The position numbers and the translations under genes are program-made. Below, one piece after another: positions 1-8,022 of a DNA stretch of 64,000 nt. Under the pieces are notes generated by a model, which saw nothing but the letters and a program-made list of their open reading frames with translations, did no database searches and was not told where the DNA came from. The stretch covers positions 1-64,000 of the forward strand of contig CAZNPH010000012.1 of the NCBI GenBank assembly GCA_964574985.1, read 5' to 3'. Source of the stretch: CAZNPH01 sp964574985. GTDB lineage: Bacteria > Bacteroidota > Bacteroidia > Bacteroidales > SM23-62. Every line of letters starts with the position of its first letter. The first letter of the stretch is position 1.

Positions 1-255
1 CTTATCTACAAAGGATTTCAAAGAACTTATATTTTTAACATCAAAACAGTAGTGAACAGGTTATTCTTTTCAATTTTTTTATAAAAATCATAAAACTTTC
101 TTTTTCAATAAGAGTTCTAAAACATCAATGTGTCTGGCAAACTGCATCTTAATATAATGTCAGTTCGATATAAGAAACTTGAAATTTAACAATTAGTTAT
201 CAACAATTTGAATTGAAAAATGTTTGCAACTATTTGATATTCAAAGGTATAAAAA
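1..255. other. AT-rich leader region without an intact gene
   Basis: No intact gene is visible. On the minus strand, an ATG at 147 opens a short frame (begins MQFARHIDVLELL) that hits stops and then resumes in the same frame near the window edge with a second coding-like stretch; the middle part reads better in another frame. That pattern would fit the frameshifted start of a decayed gene running off the left edge, but it is too short to name. Base composition is as AT-rich as the polysaccharide genes that follow. Confidence 0.3.
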
Positions 256-308
256 ATGGATTCTTCCTAAATTAGTATTTATGTCTAACCAAAAAAGGAA
301 GAATCCAT
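256..308. repeat. 12-bp perfect inverted repeat over a start codon
   Basis: ATGGATTCTTCC (256-267) and GGAAGAATCCAT (297-308) are perfect reverse complements separated by 29 nt. The right arm contains a Shine-Dalgarno-like AGGAAG and the first two bases of the ATG at 307. Read-through RNA would therefore hide the start of the transposase-like frame that follows, a device known from several insertion sequences. It could alternatively be a remnant of paired IS ends. Confidence 0.6.
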
Positions 309-381
309 GAAAGATTACGAAAACAAACTTATTGAAATTTTCTGTCATGTTGATAATAAGGAACTCGTTGGTTGTTGCTAA
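307..381 (+). pseudogene. Transposase N-terminal remnant
   Basis: A 24-codon frame begins MKDYENKLIEIFCHVDN and stops at 379-381. The start resembles the N-terminus of IS982-like transposases of Bacteroidota (short acidic start, then a conserved I-x-C-x-V-D stretch), but the match is from memory and the fragment is tiny. It is preceded by the inverted repeat at 256-308 and followed at once by a different transposase remnant, so the region looks like a stack of insertion-sequence scars. Confidence 0.35.
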
Positions 382-771
382 TGAATAATGCCAATCTGAA
401 AGACAAAGCAAAAGAAAGACTTGAAAAAGCTTTGAAAGTAAACAAATCCTTGGCTTCTGCAAATTACCTTAAGGAAGAGTTAAAGCTTTTATGGACACAG
501 GTATCACTAGAAAGAGCATTAAAATTTCTCGAAGTATGGGTGTTAAAAGCTTATGAAACCGGTATTATGAAATTGAGAGAATTTTCTAATACACTTATGG
601 CAAATAGAACAGGAATAATAAACTGAGACAAGCACTACATATTAACAGCACCAATGGAGGTTCTGAATAATAAAATCAAGGTGCTGAAAAGAAAAGCATA
701 TGGATACAGAGATGTTGAATTTTTCACTGAAAATTTATGCTTTGCATTTATCCAGGTACGAATTATTATGA
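372..771 (+). pseudogene. ISL3-family transposase C-terminal remnant, frameshifted
   Basis: The frame from 372 to 626 (NLKDKAKERLEKALKVNKSL onward, then the ...YLKEEL and GIMKLREFSNTL stretches) reads like the C-terminal third of an ISL3-family DDE transposase. After the stop at about 624-626 the homology continues in shifted frames: an NNKIKVLKRKAYGYRD stretch near 670-715 and a KIYALHLSRYELL ending with a TGA at 769-771. At least two frameshifts or stops interrupt it and the catalytic N-terminal part is absent, so it is dead. No natural start codon is visible. It borders the polysaccharide genes on their left side. Confidence 0.7.
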
Positions 772-796
772 TGAACCATAAATTTAGTTTGATTGC

Positions 797-2074
797 ATGA
801 AGAATAATTCCTTAATTACTGTAATTACTGTATCTTTTAATTCGGTGACAAGTATTGAAAAAACCATTCAATCAGTTCTTAAACAAACATATTCAAATAT
901 TGAATACATTATTATTGATGGTGGAAGTACTGATGGAACTGTTGATTTAATTAAAAAATACAGTGATGAAATATCATATTGGGTAAGTGAGAAGGATAAT
1001 GGAATCTTTGATGCTATGAACAAGGGGATCCTTGCTGCTAAAGGGGAATGGATAAATTTTATGAATTGCGGCGATTCATTTGTAAGAGAAACTACCATTG
1101 AACAGGTTTTTTCAGGCAAGGACTATTCTGATGTTGATATCATTTTTGGAGGCTCCTATAGAAAAACAGAAAAGGGAAATATTTTTGCAATTCCTACATC
1201 TGACAGGATAGACCAGCTTCGATTTAAACCTGTTTATCGGCATGGTGCATCTTTCGTGAGGACATCAGTGCACAGGAATTATCTATTTGATATTTCAAAG
1301 AAAAAGTATGGATATGCACTTGATTTTCTTTGCATTAACGAATTGTATAGGGATGGATGCAAATTTAAAAAGATAGAACTTCCAATTCTAATATTTTTGG
1401 CGGAAGGAGTCTCTAACAGACCGTTTAAAAGCACATATTTTGATTTTTTGATTAGCATTGAAGATAAATTTTCATTACGCGCATTTGTTGTTTTCGTGAA
1501 GCGAATGTTGGTTTTGGCGATTAAACACAGTTTTTTAAATAATTTAAAAGTAATTAATGCTTTTTTTGTTTATTACCTGACCAATCATGTAATTTCCCAT
1601 TTCCCATGGTGGCGTTTCAGGAAGTTATACTATAAATTAGTTAAATTGAGGATCGGAAAACATTCGCTGGCCAACATGGGATTGTACCTTTTTGCCCCAA
1701 AGAATATTGTAATCGGAAAGTATACCCATATTAATAAAGACTGTTTCATTGATGGTCGTGGCGGATGTATGATTGGAAACAATGTTTCAATTTCCTATAA
1801 TGTTTCTATTATTACAGGGAGTCATGACAGCAATAGTCGATTTTTTGCAGAAAAATACTTGCCGATTTTAATTGAAGATTATGCATGGATAGGCGTTAAT
1901 GCAACAATTCTGCAGAACGTGCGCATTGGCAAGGGCGCGGTTGTTGCAGCAGGTTCAGTTGTTACAAAAGATGTTCCACCTTATGCAATTGTCGGCGGAA
2001 TTCCAGCAAAAGTAATTGGTCAAAGAACCAGGGATTTGGATTATCATTGTTCTTGGAAATTACCTTTTGTATAA
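797..2074 (+). CDS. Bifunctional family 2 glycosyltransferase / hexapeptide acetyltransferase fusion
   Basis: 425 aa. Residues 1 to about 200 are a GT-A glycosyltransferase of family GT2: an ITVITVSFNS start, the IIIDGGSTDGT nucleotide-binding motif, and an NCGD in place of the usual DxD. Residues about 290 to 425 are a left-handed beta-helix acyltransferase of the WcaF/LacA kind, with hexapeptide turns (IVIGKYTHI, CMIGNNVSI, VRIGKGAVVAAGSVVTKDVP) and the usual YAIVGGIPAKVIG ending. The linker is basic and hydrophobic. The family roles imply transfer of a sugar to a lipid-linked glycan and O- or N-acetylation of it in one polypeptide; substrates are unknown. It is the first intact gene of the plus-strand cluster, and its end overlaps only an unlikely upstream start of the next gene. 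Confidence 0.85.
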   Translation: MKNNSLITVITVSFNSVTSIEKTIQSVLKQTYSNIEYIIIDGGSTDGTVDLIKKYSDEISYWVSEKDNGIFDAMNKGILAAKGEWINFMNCGDSFVRETTIEQVFSGKDYSDVDIIFGGSYRKTEKGNIFAIPTSDRIDQLRFKPVYRHGASFVRTSVHRNYLFDISKKKYGYALDFLCINELYRDGCKFKKIELPILIFLAEGVSNRPFKSTYFDFLISIEDKFSLRAFVVFVKRMLVLAIKHSFLNNLKVINAFFVYYLTNHVISHFPWWRFRKLYYKLVKLRIGKHSLANMGLYLFAPKNIVIGKYTHINKDCFIDGRGGCMIGNNVSISYNVSIITGSHDSNSRFFAEKYLPILIEDYAWIGVNATILQNVRIGKGAVVAAGSVVTKDVPPYAIVGGIPAKVIGQRTRDLDYHCSWKLPFV

Positions 2075-2079
2075 ACAGT

Positions 2080-3237
2080 ATGCCCTTAAACAGCGCTTTA
2101 TATTCCATTCCTTATATTATAGTCTTCGTGCTTTTATGGTTCCTTTATTTGAATGAAAAGGGACGTATTAAAAACGGGTTGTCTTCTCAATGTGCTGGCA
2201 TTGCAACATTTATTTTGATGTTAATCTTTTTCGGCCTGCGGGGACATGTATATTCTGACTTTATAAATTATTACCCATTCTTCAGGGATTTACCAACAAT
2301 CACAAAGCTGGATAATATATTCCAAAGCTTTGTTGAGCCGGGCTATGTAATTTATACAAGTATCTTAAAAACGGTTATTCCCAATTATTTCGCATGGGTA
2401 TTCATGAATACTCTTATTGATCTGCTGATATTTCGATTAGCTTTCAGGCGCTATACTCATTCTTTAATATTGCCGTTTATTTTTTTTATGGCTTATCAAG
2501 GTTTAATTATAGAATTTAATCTTTATCAGAATGCCAAAGCCATAGATATGTTCCTGTTATCAATACCCTTTTTAAAGCAAAGGAAAATACTGCCCTATAT
2601 GTTATTGAACTTGTTAGGTGCTACTTTTCATATAAGTGCGGTTTTTTACCTTCCGCTATATTTTATTTTGCACAAGGAATTTCCTCGCTGGCTTGTTTGG
2701 AGTATGTTGATATTAGCAAATGTAGTATTCCTGGGAAATCTTCATTTTACATCCAGTTTGATTCAAAATTTTGGAATTTTCGCTAGTGAGGATCTTTTGG
2801 ACAGACTAATAGAATATCAGAATAGAGACATGGAGTATGGACTCTCTTTTGGATATTTTGAACGAACAATTTCTGTTCTTATTTGCACAATTCTGTATAA
2901 GAAGCTTATAGAGCAAAATTCAATAAACAGAATCCTTTTCAATAGTGCGCTTTTATACTATTTTACTTTTATGATTTTTTCTGATGTAAGAGTTTTTACT
3001 GAGCGAATACCATTGCTACTTATTTTTTCATACTGGATATTGTTTTCTAATGTGATTGCATTAAGGTTTAAATACAGGCCAATTATTGTGCCATTTTTAA
3101 TTGTTTTGTCCTTTCTTAAGATTTTTACCAGTACACAAAGTATAATGGCTTATTATGACAATCATCTCTGGGGCATAAAATCATATGAGGAACGTAAATA
3201 TAACGCTGAACTTTTTTACAGAAAAGAGAATAGATGA
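2080..3237 (+). CDS. EpsG/Wzy-like polysaccharide polymerase
   Basis: 385 aa from the ATG at 2080, six bases after the previous stop; a TTG at 2047 inside the upstream gene is less likely. The protein is almost entirely hydrophobic, with roughly ten membrane segments. Near residues 55-70 lies RGHVYSDFINYYPFF, which matches the arginine and SD..NYY..F pattern of EpsG-family membrane proteins. Such proteins are thought to polymerise repeat units in the exopolysaccharide or O-antigen pathway at the periplasmic face. Its stop overlaps the next start (ATGA at 3234-3237), so the two are translationally coupled. The Wzy role is inferred from fold and place; no biochemical motif proves it. Confidence 0.75.
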   Translation: MPLNSALYSIPYIIVFVLLWFLYLNEKGRIKNGLSSQCAGIATFILMLIFFGLRGHVYSDFINYYPFFRDLPTITKLDNIFQSFVEPGYVIYTSILKTVIPNYFAWVFMNTLIDLLIFRLAFRRYTHSLILPFIFFMAYQGLIIEFNLYQNAKAIDMFLLSIPFLKQRKILPYMLLNLLGATFHISAVFYLPLYFILHKEFPRWLVWSMLILANVVFLGNLHFTSSLIQNFGIFASEDLLDRLIEYQNRDMEYGLSFGYFERTISVLICTILYKKLIEQNSINRILFNSALLYYFTFMIFSDVRVFTERIPLLLIFSYWILFSNVIALRFKYRPIIVPFLIVLSFLKIFTSTQSIMAYYDNHLWGIKSYEERKYNAELFYRKENR

Positions 3238-4319
3238 AAGTATTATTTGATCATTTGTGTTTCAACCAGAGGCATGGAGGTGTCCCGAGGTATTTTGTGG
3301 AATTGATAAAAAGGCTGCCTTCAAATGACGTCATTATGACAGTTCGCTTTTCAAACAATGAATATTTAAAGGAAATTGACCTTGGAAGATTGAGTTCATT
3401 CTTACCGGGATTAACCTTTCGTGGAAAACCAAGGATAGAAAACAGTATTGGAAAACTATTCAGTATTCCGGCTCTGATCAAAAATAATTTCGACATTTAT
3501 CATCAAACACATTATGATCCTTATGCTTACAGATACTTGAATAAAAATGTTAAGATTGTTACGACGATTCATGATATGAATTATTGGACAATCTCAGGCT
3601 ATTATTCTGCAAATAACAGAAAAAAGCAAAATCAGTTAGTATCAGCCATAAAAGCGGATCATATTATTACTGTTAGTGAAAATTCAAAGGAAGATCTTTG
3701 TAAACATTTGAATATTCCTGAAAAAAAAGTTTCGGTAGTCTATCATGGTATAAGCACAGATCAATACAATGAAACAGATGCATATGATTCACCAGACCCC
3801 TATATATTATTTGTTGGAAGCCGAAACGAATACAAAAATTTTGAAGGAATTATAAAATCTTTTGCCAGGTTAAAAAAGAAATATCCTGATTTAAAATTGT
3901 ATTGTGCAGGTTCACCGGTAAGAAAACCGGAAATAATGATCTTAAAGGAGCTTCAATTATCAGATTCAGTTATTTTTATTCAAGCTTCTAACCGTCAACT
4001 TATATCATTATATAAGGGAGCAAAAGTTTTTGTATTTCCATCATTCTATGAGGGTTTTGGAATACCAATTTTAGAAGCTATGGCAGCAAATTGTCCGATT
4101 GCCTTATCCAATACAAGTAGCTTTCCAGAAGTTGCGCAGGATGCAGGTGCCTATTTTAATCCCCATGATGTAGATCATATGACATCTGTAATTGATAATT
4201 TATTAAATAATGAGCAATATAGAAGATCACTGATAGAAAAGGGAAATAAAAGGATAAAAGAATTTTCCTGGGATAATTGTGCGAGGCGGCACCTGGAAAT
4301 CTATAATTATTTAATATAA
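3234..4319 (+). CDS. Family 4 glycosyltransferase (GT-B)
   Basis: 361 aa, starting in an ATGA overlap with the polymerase gene. The N-terminal half has the HGGVPRYFVELIKRLP start of retaining GT-B enzymes and an IHDMNYW motif. The C-terminal half has the donor-binding FVGSRNEYKNFEGIIKSF stretch and the E-x7-E catalytic motif in FYEGFGIPILEAM, near residues 262-274. The family transfers hexoses or deoxyhexoses from nucleotide sugars to lipid-linked glycan intermediates on the cytoplasmic face. The specific sugar cannot be read from sequence. Confidence 0.9.
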   Translation: MKVLFDHLCFNQRHGGVPRYFVELIKRLPSNDVIMTVRFSNNEYLKEIDLGRLSSFLPGLTFRGKPRIENSIGKLFSIPALIKNNFDIYHQTHYDPYAYRYLNKNVKIVTTIHDMNYWTISGYYSANNRKKQNQLVSAIKADHIITVSENSKEDLCKHLNIPEKKVSVVYHGISTDQYNETDAYDSPDPYILFVGSRNEYKNFEGIIKSFARLKKKYPDLKLYCAGSPVRKPEIMILKELQLSDSVIFIQASNRQLISLYKGAKVFVFPSFYEGFGIPILEAMAANCPIALSNTSSFPEVAQDAGAYFNPHDVDHMTSVIDNLLNNEQYRRSLIEKGNKRIKEFSWDNCARRHLEIYNYLI

Positions 4320-4390
4320 ATGAACCCTTTCATTGAGATTCAAGATTTTTGAGATTATGATTTCCCTTTAAAAACATTAAATACGTCTTT

Positions 4391-5284
4391 ATGAGAAATA
4401 AGATTTTGGCAATTATTATTCTAAATTACAATAACTCAAATGATACAATTGAGTGTTTAAAAAGTCTTTCAAACAATGTTATTTCTCAGTTATATAAAGT
4501 GTTTTTAATTGATAATTCAAATGAAAAATGTACTGAATTAGACCATTTTTTGAAGAATACAAATATTGATCTTGATTACTTTTTTTTAGGAAGAAATTCA
4601 GGTTTTACAGAGGGTAACAATATTGGGATTTTGAAAGCCTTAAATGAAAAATTTAGCCAGGTATTATTGTTGAATAATGATACGGTTGTCATTGATGATT
4701 CAATCGAAAAAGCGAGCAATCTGTTGCAATCAAATGATAATATAGATATTGGTGGCCTGGTAAATTATTATTATTCTGATAAGACTAAAATATGGCAATA
4801 TGGTAAAAAAATATATATAAGATTTGGGACAATAGTTGAAAACAAATTTGATCAACAGAGACAATTTTCTATTTGTGATTACGTGCCGGGATCATCAATA
4901 ATAATTAAAAGCAAGGTTTTTGAAAAAATCGGTTTGTTAGATGAGAATTTCTTTGCCTATTTTGAAGAAATTGATCTTTGTATTCGTGCCAAAAAGGAAA
5001 ACTTTAAAATTGCTTATTTACCTCAATCGAAAATTCTTCATAAGGTAGGTGAATCCACTATTAATAAAAAAAAGCTTTACCTAAAAACGCGTAACTCTTT
5101 ATATTTCTATTCAAAACATTTACCTAAGTGGAATTTTGTCATGCTTTCCCCCAAAATTATTCTCAAACAAATTATTAAAGCAATTATTCATAAAGGAACT
5201 TTTAATAATATAAATGCAGTTTGGATTGGTTTTAAAGATTTCAAGACTGCAAATTTCAAAATGGGATCAATGAAATTTCTTTAA
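4391..5284 (+). CDS. Family 2 glycosyltransferase (rhamnosyltransferase-like)
   Basis: 297 aa. The N-terminus reads AIIILNYNNSNDTIECLKSL and is followed by FLIDNSN and the NNDT metal-binding motif near residue 97, then GSSIIIKSKVFEKIGLLDE and FAYFEEIDLCIRA near residues 175-200. This layout is that of WbbL/RfbF-type GT2 enzymes, which often add rhamnose or a similar deoxysugar. A 71-bp AT-rich spacer separates it from the upstream gene. The damaged IS3 element begins 27 bp after its stop, so this gene may be the last of the original transcript before the insertion. Confidence 0.87.
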   Translation: MRNKILAIIILNYNNSNDTIECLKSLSNNVISQLYKVFLIDNSNEKCTELDHFLKNTNIDLDYFFLGRNSGFTEGNNIGILKALNEKFSQVLLLNNDTVVIDDSIEKASNLLQSNDNIDIGGLVNYYYSDKTKIWQYGKKIYIRFGTIVENKFDQQRQFSICDYVPGSSIIIKSKVFEKIGLLDENFFAYFEEIDLCIRAKKENFKIAYLPQSKILHKVGESTINKKKLYLKTRNSLYFYSKHLPKWNFVMLSPKIILKQIIKAIIHKGTFNNINAVWIGFKDFKTANFKMGSMKFL

Positions 5285-5329
5285 TTCAGTACATTTTGTA
5301 AATGGATTAATACTATACAAAATTAGGAA

Positions 5330-5370
5330 CACTGGTTAAGTTGAAAATTAAGCATTAATTTTAACCAGTG
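5330..5370. repeat. 10-bp inverted repeat upstream of IS3 orfA
   Basis: CACTGGTTAA (5330-5339) and TTAACCAGTG (5361-5370) form a perfect 10-bp stem with a 21-nt loop, ending 4 nt before the orfA ATG. The left arm overlaps the inner part of the terminal inverted repeat. In transcripts entering from the neighbouring gene it could mask the translation start of orfA and so limit transposase synthesis. Confidence 0.55.
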
Positions 5371-5374
5371 AATC

Positions 5375-5659
5375 ATGAAAAAAACAAGTAGAAAATTTTC
5401 AGGGGCTTTTAAGGCCAAGGTTGCATTAGAGGCGCTCAAGGAGCGGGAAACTCTTGCAGAATTATCTAAACGATTTGAAGTACATCCCAACATGATCAGC
5501 AAGTGGAAGCAGGAGTTTTTAGAGCGTTCCAGCGAGATATTTGACAAGAAGTCAGATGCTGATTCGGAAGTTGACGCTGAGAAGCTGTATTCCAAGATTG
5601 GACAGCTGGAGATCGAGAATGACTTTTTAAAAAAAAGCTTAAACAAGATCGGGCGATGA
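5375..5659 (+). CDS. IS3-family transposase OrfA (helix-turn-helix)
   Basis: 94 aa. It opens with KKTSRKFSGAFKAKVALEAL, the HTH_Tnp_1 DNA-binding start, followed by LAELSKRFEVHPNMISKWK as the helix-turn-helix and a C-terminal leucine-rich segment (QLEIENDFLKKSL). OrfA of IS3 elements binds the terminal repeats. A run of eight A residues followed by G (5629-5637) lies near its end, and the -1 frame is open from there into orfB. This is the usual site for programmed -1 frameshifting that yields the active OrfAB fusion. OrfA is intact but its partner is not. Confidence 0.92.
   Translation: MKKTSRKFSGAFKAKVALEALKERETLAELSKRFEVHPNMISKWKQEFLERSSEIFDKKSDADSEVDAEKLYSKIGQLEIENDFLKKSLNKIGR
5629..5637 (+). 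promoter_or_regulatory. Probable -1 ribosomal frameshift site (A8G)
   Basis: AAAAAAAAG lies near the end of orfA. The -1 frame from 5629 (KKLKQDRAM...) is open and runs straight into the orfB start at 5656, which itself overlaps the orfA stop (ATGA). IS3-family elements use such A-rich heptamers to make OrfAB. Confidence 0.65.
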
Positions 5660-6320
5660 ATCAGCTTCGCAAACTTGTTGATAAAGAGCACGATTTGAGT
5701 CTAAGACGGCAATGTGAGCTTTTGACGGTCCACCGCAGCGGATTGTATTACAAGCCCTGTGGAGAGAAACAGGAGAATCTTGAGATCATGCGTATCATGG
5801 ATGAGCATTATTTGAAGCATCCGACAGAAGAAGTAATACGCATGCAGGATATATGGTGTGGGCCATTGATTTAACGTTCATCACAATGAAGAACGGATTC
5901 TTGTATTTAACGGCCATAATAGACCTTTACAGCCGTTATGTGGTGGGTTGGGGAATATCCAATAGTCTGGAAGCTGATTCTGCCCTGATGGTTCTGCAAC
6001 AGGCCATAAGGGATCATGGAAAGCCGGAAATCATTAACTCTGATCAAGGAAGCCAGTTTACCTGTGATAAATGGGTGAATTTCCTTAACAACCAGGATAT
6101 CCGGATCAGCATGGATGGGAAGGGTCGGTGGACTGACAATATAATTATCGAGCGTCTTTGGAGGTCTGTAAAGTTTGACCATGTATATCTTCATCCTGCC
6201 AGCGATGGAGTGGAGTTGCACCAAGGCTTGAAAGAGTATTTCAGTTATTACAATCATGAGCTGCATCACCAGGGAATTGGTCGAAGGATCCCTGCTGACC
6301 TTTACAAACCGGCAGCTTAG
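5656..6320 (+). pseudogene. IS3-family transposase OrfB, broken by internal deletion and frameshift
   Basis: The frame from 5656 gives the normal orfB start (NQLRKLVDKEHDLSLRRQCE, then SGLYYKP) up to RMQDI near 5850, then shifts into a dead end with a stop at 5872-5874. The frame from 5853 resumes at the integrase core (VWAIDLTFI, first catalytic Asp; SDQGSQFT, second Asp; NIIIERLWRSVK, catalytic Glu) and ends at 6320. Compared with full-length members of this group, roughly 70 residues between the HTH_21 region and the DDE core are missing. The junction lies at about 5848-5856. The DDE residues survive but no continuous OrfB can be made. Confidence 0.88.
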
Positions 6321-6461
6321 ATATGAACAGGAAATGGAATTATTAACAAAAGAAAAAAGTAGGCAAAAAAGAAACCGTGTTATATAACACAGTTTTACAT
6401 CATTATAATAGAAAAAAATCAACTAAGAAAAGACCAAAAGTGGTCCTATTAATGGGTAGTA

Positions 6462-6621
6462 CTTCTTTAAAAAATTAATAGCAAATCCATATATAGATAT
6501 GGGTCAGGGATTGTTGGAATGTGTAAAAAATATTCACCAGAAATTAATAGATAATAAATATCATAATGAGCAAAGTCAACTTTCTTTTACCAATGAAAGG
6601 TCATTCAGAAAGAGTTCCTAA
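6462..6621 (+). pseudogene. Possible 3' end of a gene truncated by the IS element
   Basis: A coding-like frame (FKKLIANPYIDMGQGLLECV, then KNIHQKL) is open from just inside the IS right end (6460) to a TAA at 6619-6621. It has no start codon and begins exactly at the IS boundary. Its end overlaps the next start by 56 bp in another frame. It could be the tail of a gene whose body was removed when the IS inserted or recombined. The family is not recognised, and it could also be chance. Confidence 0.3.
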
Positions 6622-7237
6622 TAAAAATCTGAAGACTTTTGTTAACAAACCTTTATATCATTTTATCCTTGAAGAGATTTTAAAAAGTAAATATTTTGAG
6701 AATGTTTACATTAATACAGATTCCGAAAATATCATCACAGATGTCAATAAATTCTTTCCAGGAGTTAATATTATTGATCGCCCTGAAAATATAGTTGGGG
6801 ACTCTGTTTCAATGAATAAAATAATCGAATACGATCTTTCTTTAATAAATGGAGAAATTTTCCTGCAAACACACAGTACAAACCCACTTCTAACAGTGGA
6901 TACAATAGATAAAGGAATCGAAGCTTTTTTTAATTACAGAAAAAAATATGATTCCATATTCTCTGTCACGAAATGGCAATCAAGATTTTATTGGGAAGAT
7001 GGAAAGCCCATTAATCACAATCCAGAAGAATTATTGTGTACACAGGACCTTCCCCCAATGTTTGAAGAGAATTCTAATTTTTATATTTTCACAAAGGAAT
7101 CCTTCAAAGCTGCAGGAAATAAGCGCATAGGATTAAATCCTTTAATGTTTGAAATTGATCCCATGCAGGCTGTGGATATTGATACTGAATTCAACTTTTT
7201 ACTTGCTGAGCAGATTTATAAAACCTTTAGAAAATAG
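6566..7237 (+). CDS. Acylneuraminate/ulosonate cytidylyltransferase family protein
   Basis: 223 aa. The N-terminus LLPMKGHSERVPNKNLKTF carries the R-x-P-x-K-N signature of CMP-NeuAc/CMP-Kdo synthetases, followed by the YINTDSENI stretch, QTHSTNPLL, and a C-terminal D-I-D-T-E-F-F-like ending seen in NeuA (AVDIDTEFNFLLAEQ). The family activates nonulosonic or 3-deoxy-ulosonic acids as CMP-sugars in the cytoplasm. Two bases separate it from the aldolase gene, so the two are surely co-transcribed. The exact acid is not known. The protein is related in sequence to the gene at 8019-8696. Confidence 0.85.
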   Translation: MSKVNFLLPMKGHSERVPNKNLKTFVNKPLYHFILEEILKSKYFENVYINTDSENIITDVNKFFPGVNIIDRPENIVGDSVSMNKIIEYDLSLINGEIFLQTHSTNPLLTVDTIDKGIEAFFNYRKKYDSIFSVTKWQSRFYWEDGKPINHNPEELLCTQDLPPMFEENSNFYIFTKESFKAAGNKRIGLNPLMFEIDPMQAVDIDTEFNFLLAEQIYKTFRK

Positions 7238-7239
7238 TA

Positions 7240-8022
7240 ATGGATTTTTTTAAGAAAGTAAGAAATATACAAAAAGGAAATAAAGAACTAATCCTTGGTA
7301 GTTGGATCAATACAGCAAGCCCAATCGTAACTGAAATAATGAGTGATGCTGGGTTTGATTTTCTTTGCCTGGATGCAGAGCATTCGGCAATTGATTTTAA
7401 TACGAGCCTTCAATTATTTCAAGCAATGAAAGCAGGAAACCCGGGGTGTGCCCCACTTATTCGAATGCCTGGAAATAATTATGCCGACACTAAGCGATAC
7501 CTTGATGTTGGAGCTGCTGGAGTAATAGCACCTTTAGTAAAAACTAAATCTGAAACTGAATATCTTGTTAATTCGGTAAAATATCCTCCCAAAGGTTGTC
7601 GTGGGGTTGGATACGGAAGAAGCCATGGATATGGTTTTAATTTTGATCGTTACATGGAAAGTGCAGAAAACAACATTTTTATCGCAATTCAAATAGAGCA
7701 TATCGATTCTGTCGATAATTATGAAGAAATTGCAAAAGTCGATGGTTTAGACGCCATTTTTGTGGGACCTTATGATCTTACAGCATCCATGGGTATTACA
7801 GCTCAATTTGATCATCCAAAATATATTTCTGCTCTGGAAAAAATACTAAAAGTCTCTGAAGAGAATAATATTATCAGTGGCATTCATGTTGTACAACCAT
7901 CTTCTGAGGAAGTAATTCAAAAATTCACTATGGGTTATAATCTTATTGCTTATAGCTTGGACATTACAATTATTGGTACAAACTGTAGAAATGCCATAGA
8001 ATCAATAAAACAAAAAATATGA
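7240..8022 (+). CDS. HpcH/HpaI-type class II aldolase
   Basis: 260 aa. The family hallmarks are in order: GSWINTASPIVTEIM, GFDFLCLDAEHS (general region of the catalytic His), PLIRMPGN with the substrate-binding Arg, the GAAGVIAPLV loop, GCRGVGYGRSHGYG, a metal-ligand Glu in IQIEHID, and GPYDLTASMG with the second metal ligand. These enzymes condense or cleave pyruvate-type 2-oxo acids with aldehydes, giving 4-hydroxy-2-oxo acids. The gene sits between two cytidylyltransferase-fold genes inside a glycan cluster, which suggests synthesis of a ulosonic-acid-like sugar rather than aromatic degradation. Its stop overlaps the next start by four bases. Confidence 0.9.
   Translation: MDFFKKVRNIQKGNKELILGSWINTASPIVTEIMSDAGFDFLCLDAEHSAIDFNTSLQLFQAMKAGNPGCAPLIRMPGNNYADTKRYLDVGAAGVIAPLVKTKSETEYLVNSVKYPPKGCRGVGYGRSHGYGFNFDRYMESAENNIFIAIQIEHIDSVDNYEEIAKVDGLDAIFVGPYDLTASMGITAQFDHPKYISALEKILKVSEENNIISGIHVVQPSSEEVIQKFTMGYNLIAYSLDITIIGTNCRNAIESIKQKI

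Larger units (their letters stand above)
5311..6461 (+). mobile_element. IS3-family insertion sequence with an internal deletion
   Basis: The element is bounded by imperfect terminal inverted repeats. Left end TACTATACAAAATTAGGAAC (5311 on) and the reverse complement of the right end TACTACCCATTAATAGGACC (reading back from 6461) agree at about 20 of the first 26 positions. It encodes orfA (5375-5659) and a broken orfB (5656-6320) with a slippery A8G run between them. No direct target duplication is apparent (TAA left, CTT right), so either flank may have been rearranged. A 10-bp hairpin (5330-5339 / 5361-5370) sits just before orfA. The orfB deletion makes the copy unable to transpose by itself. 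Confidence 0.85.
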
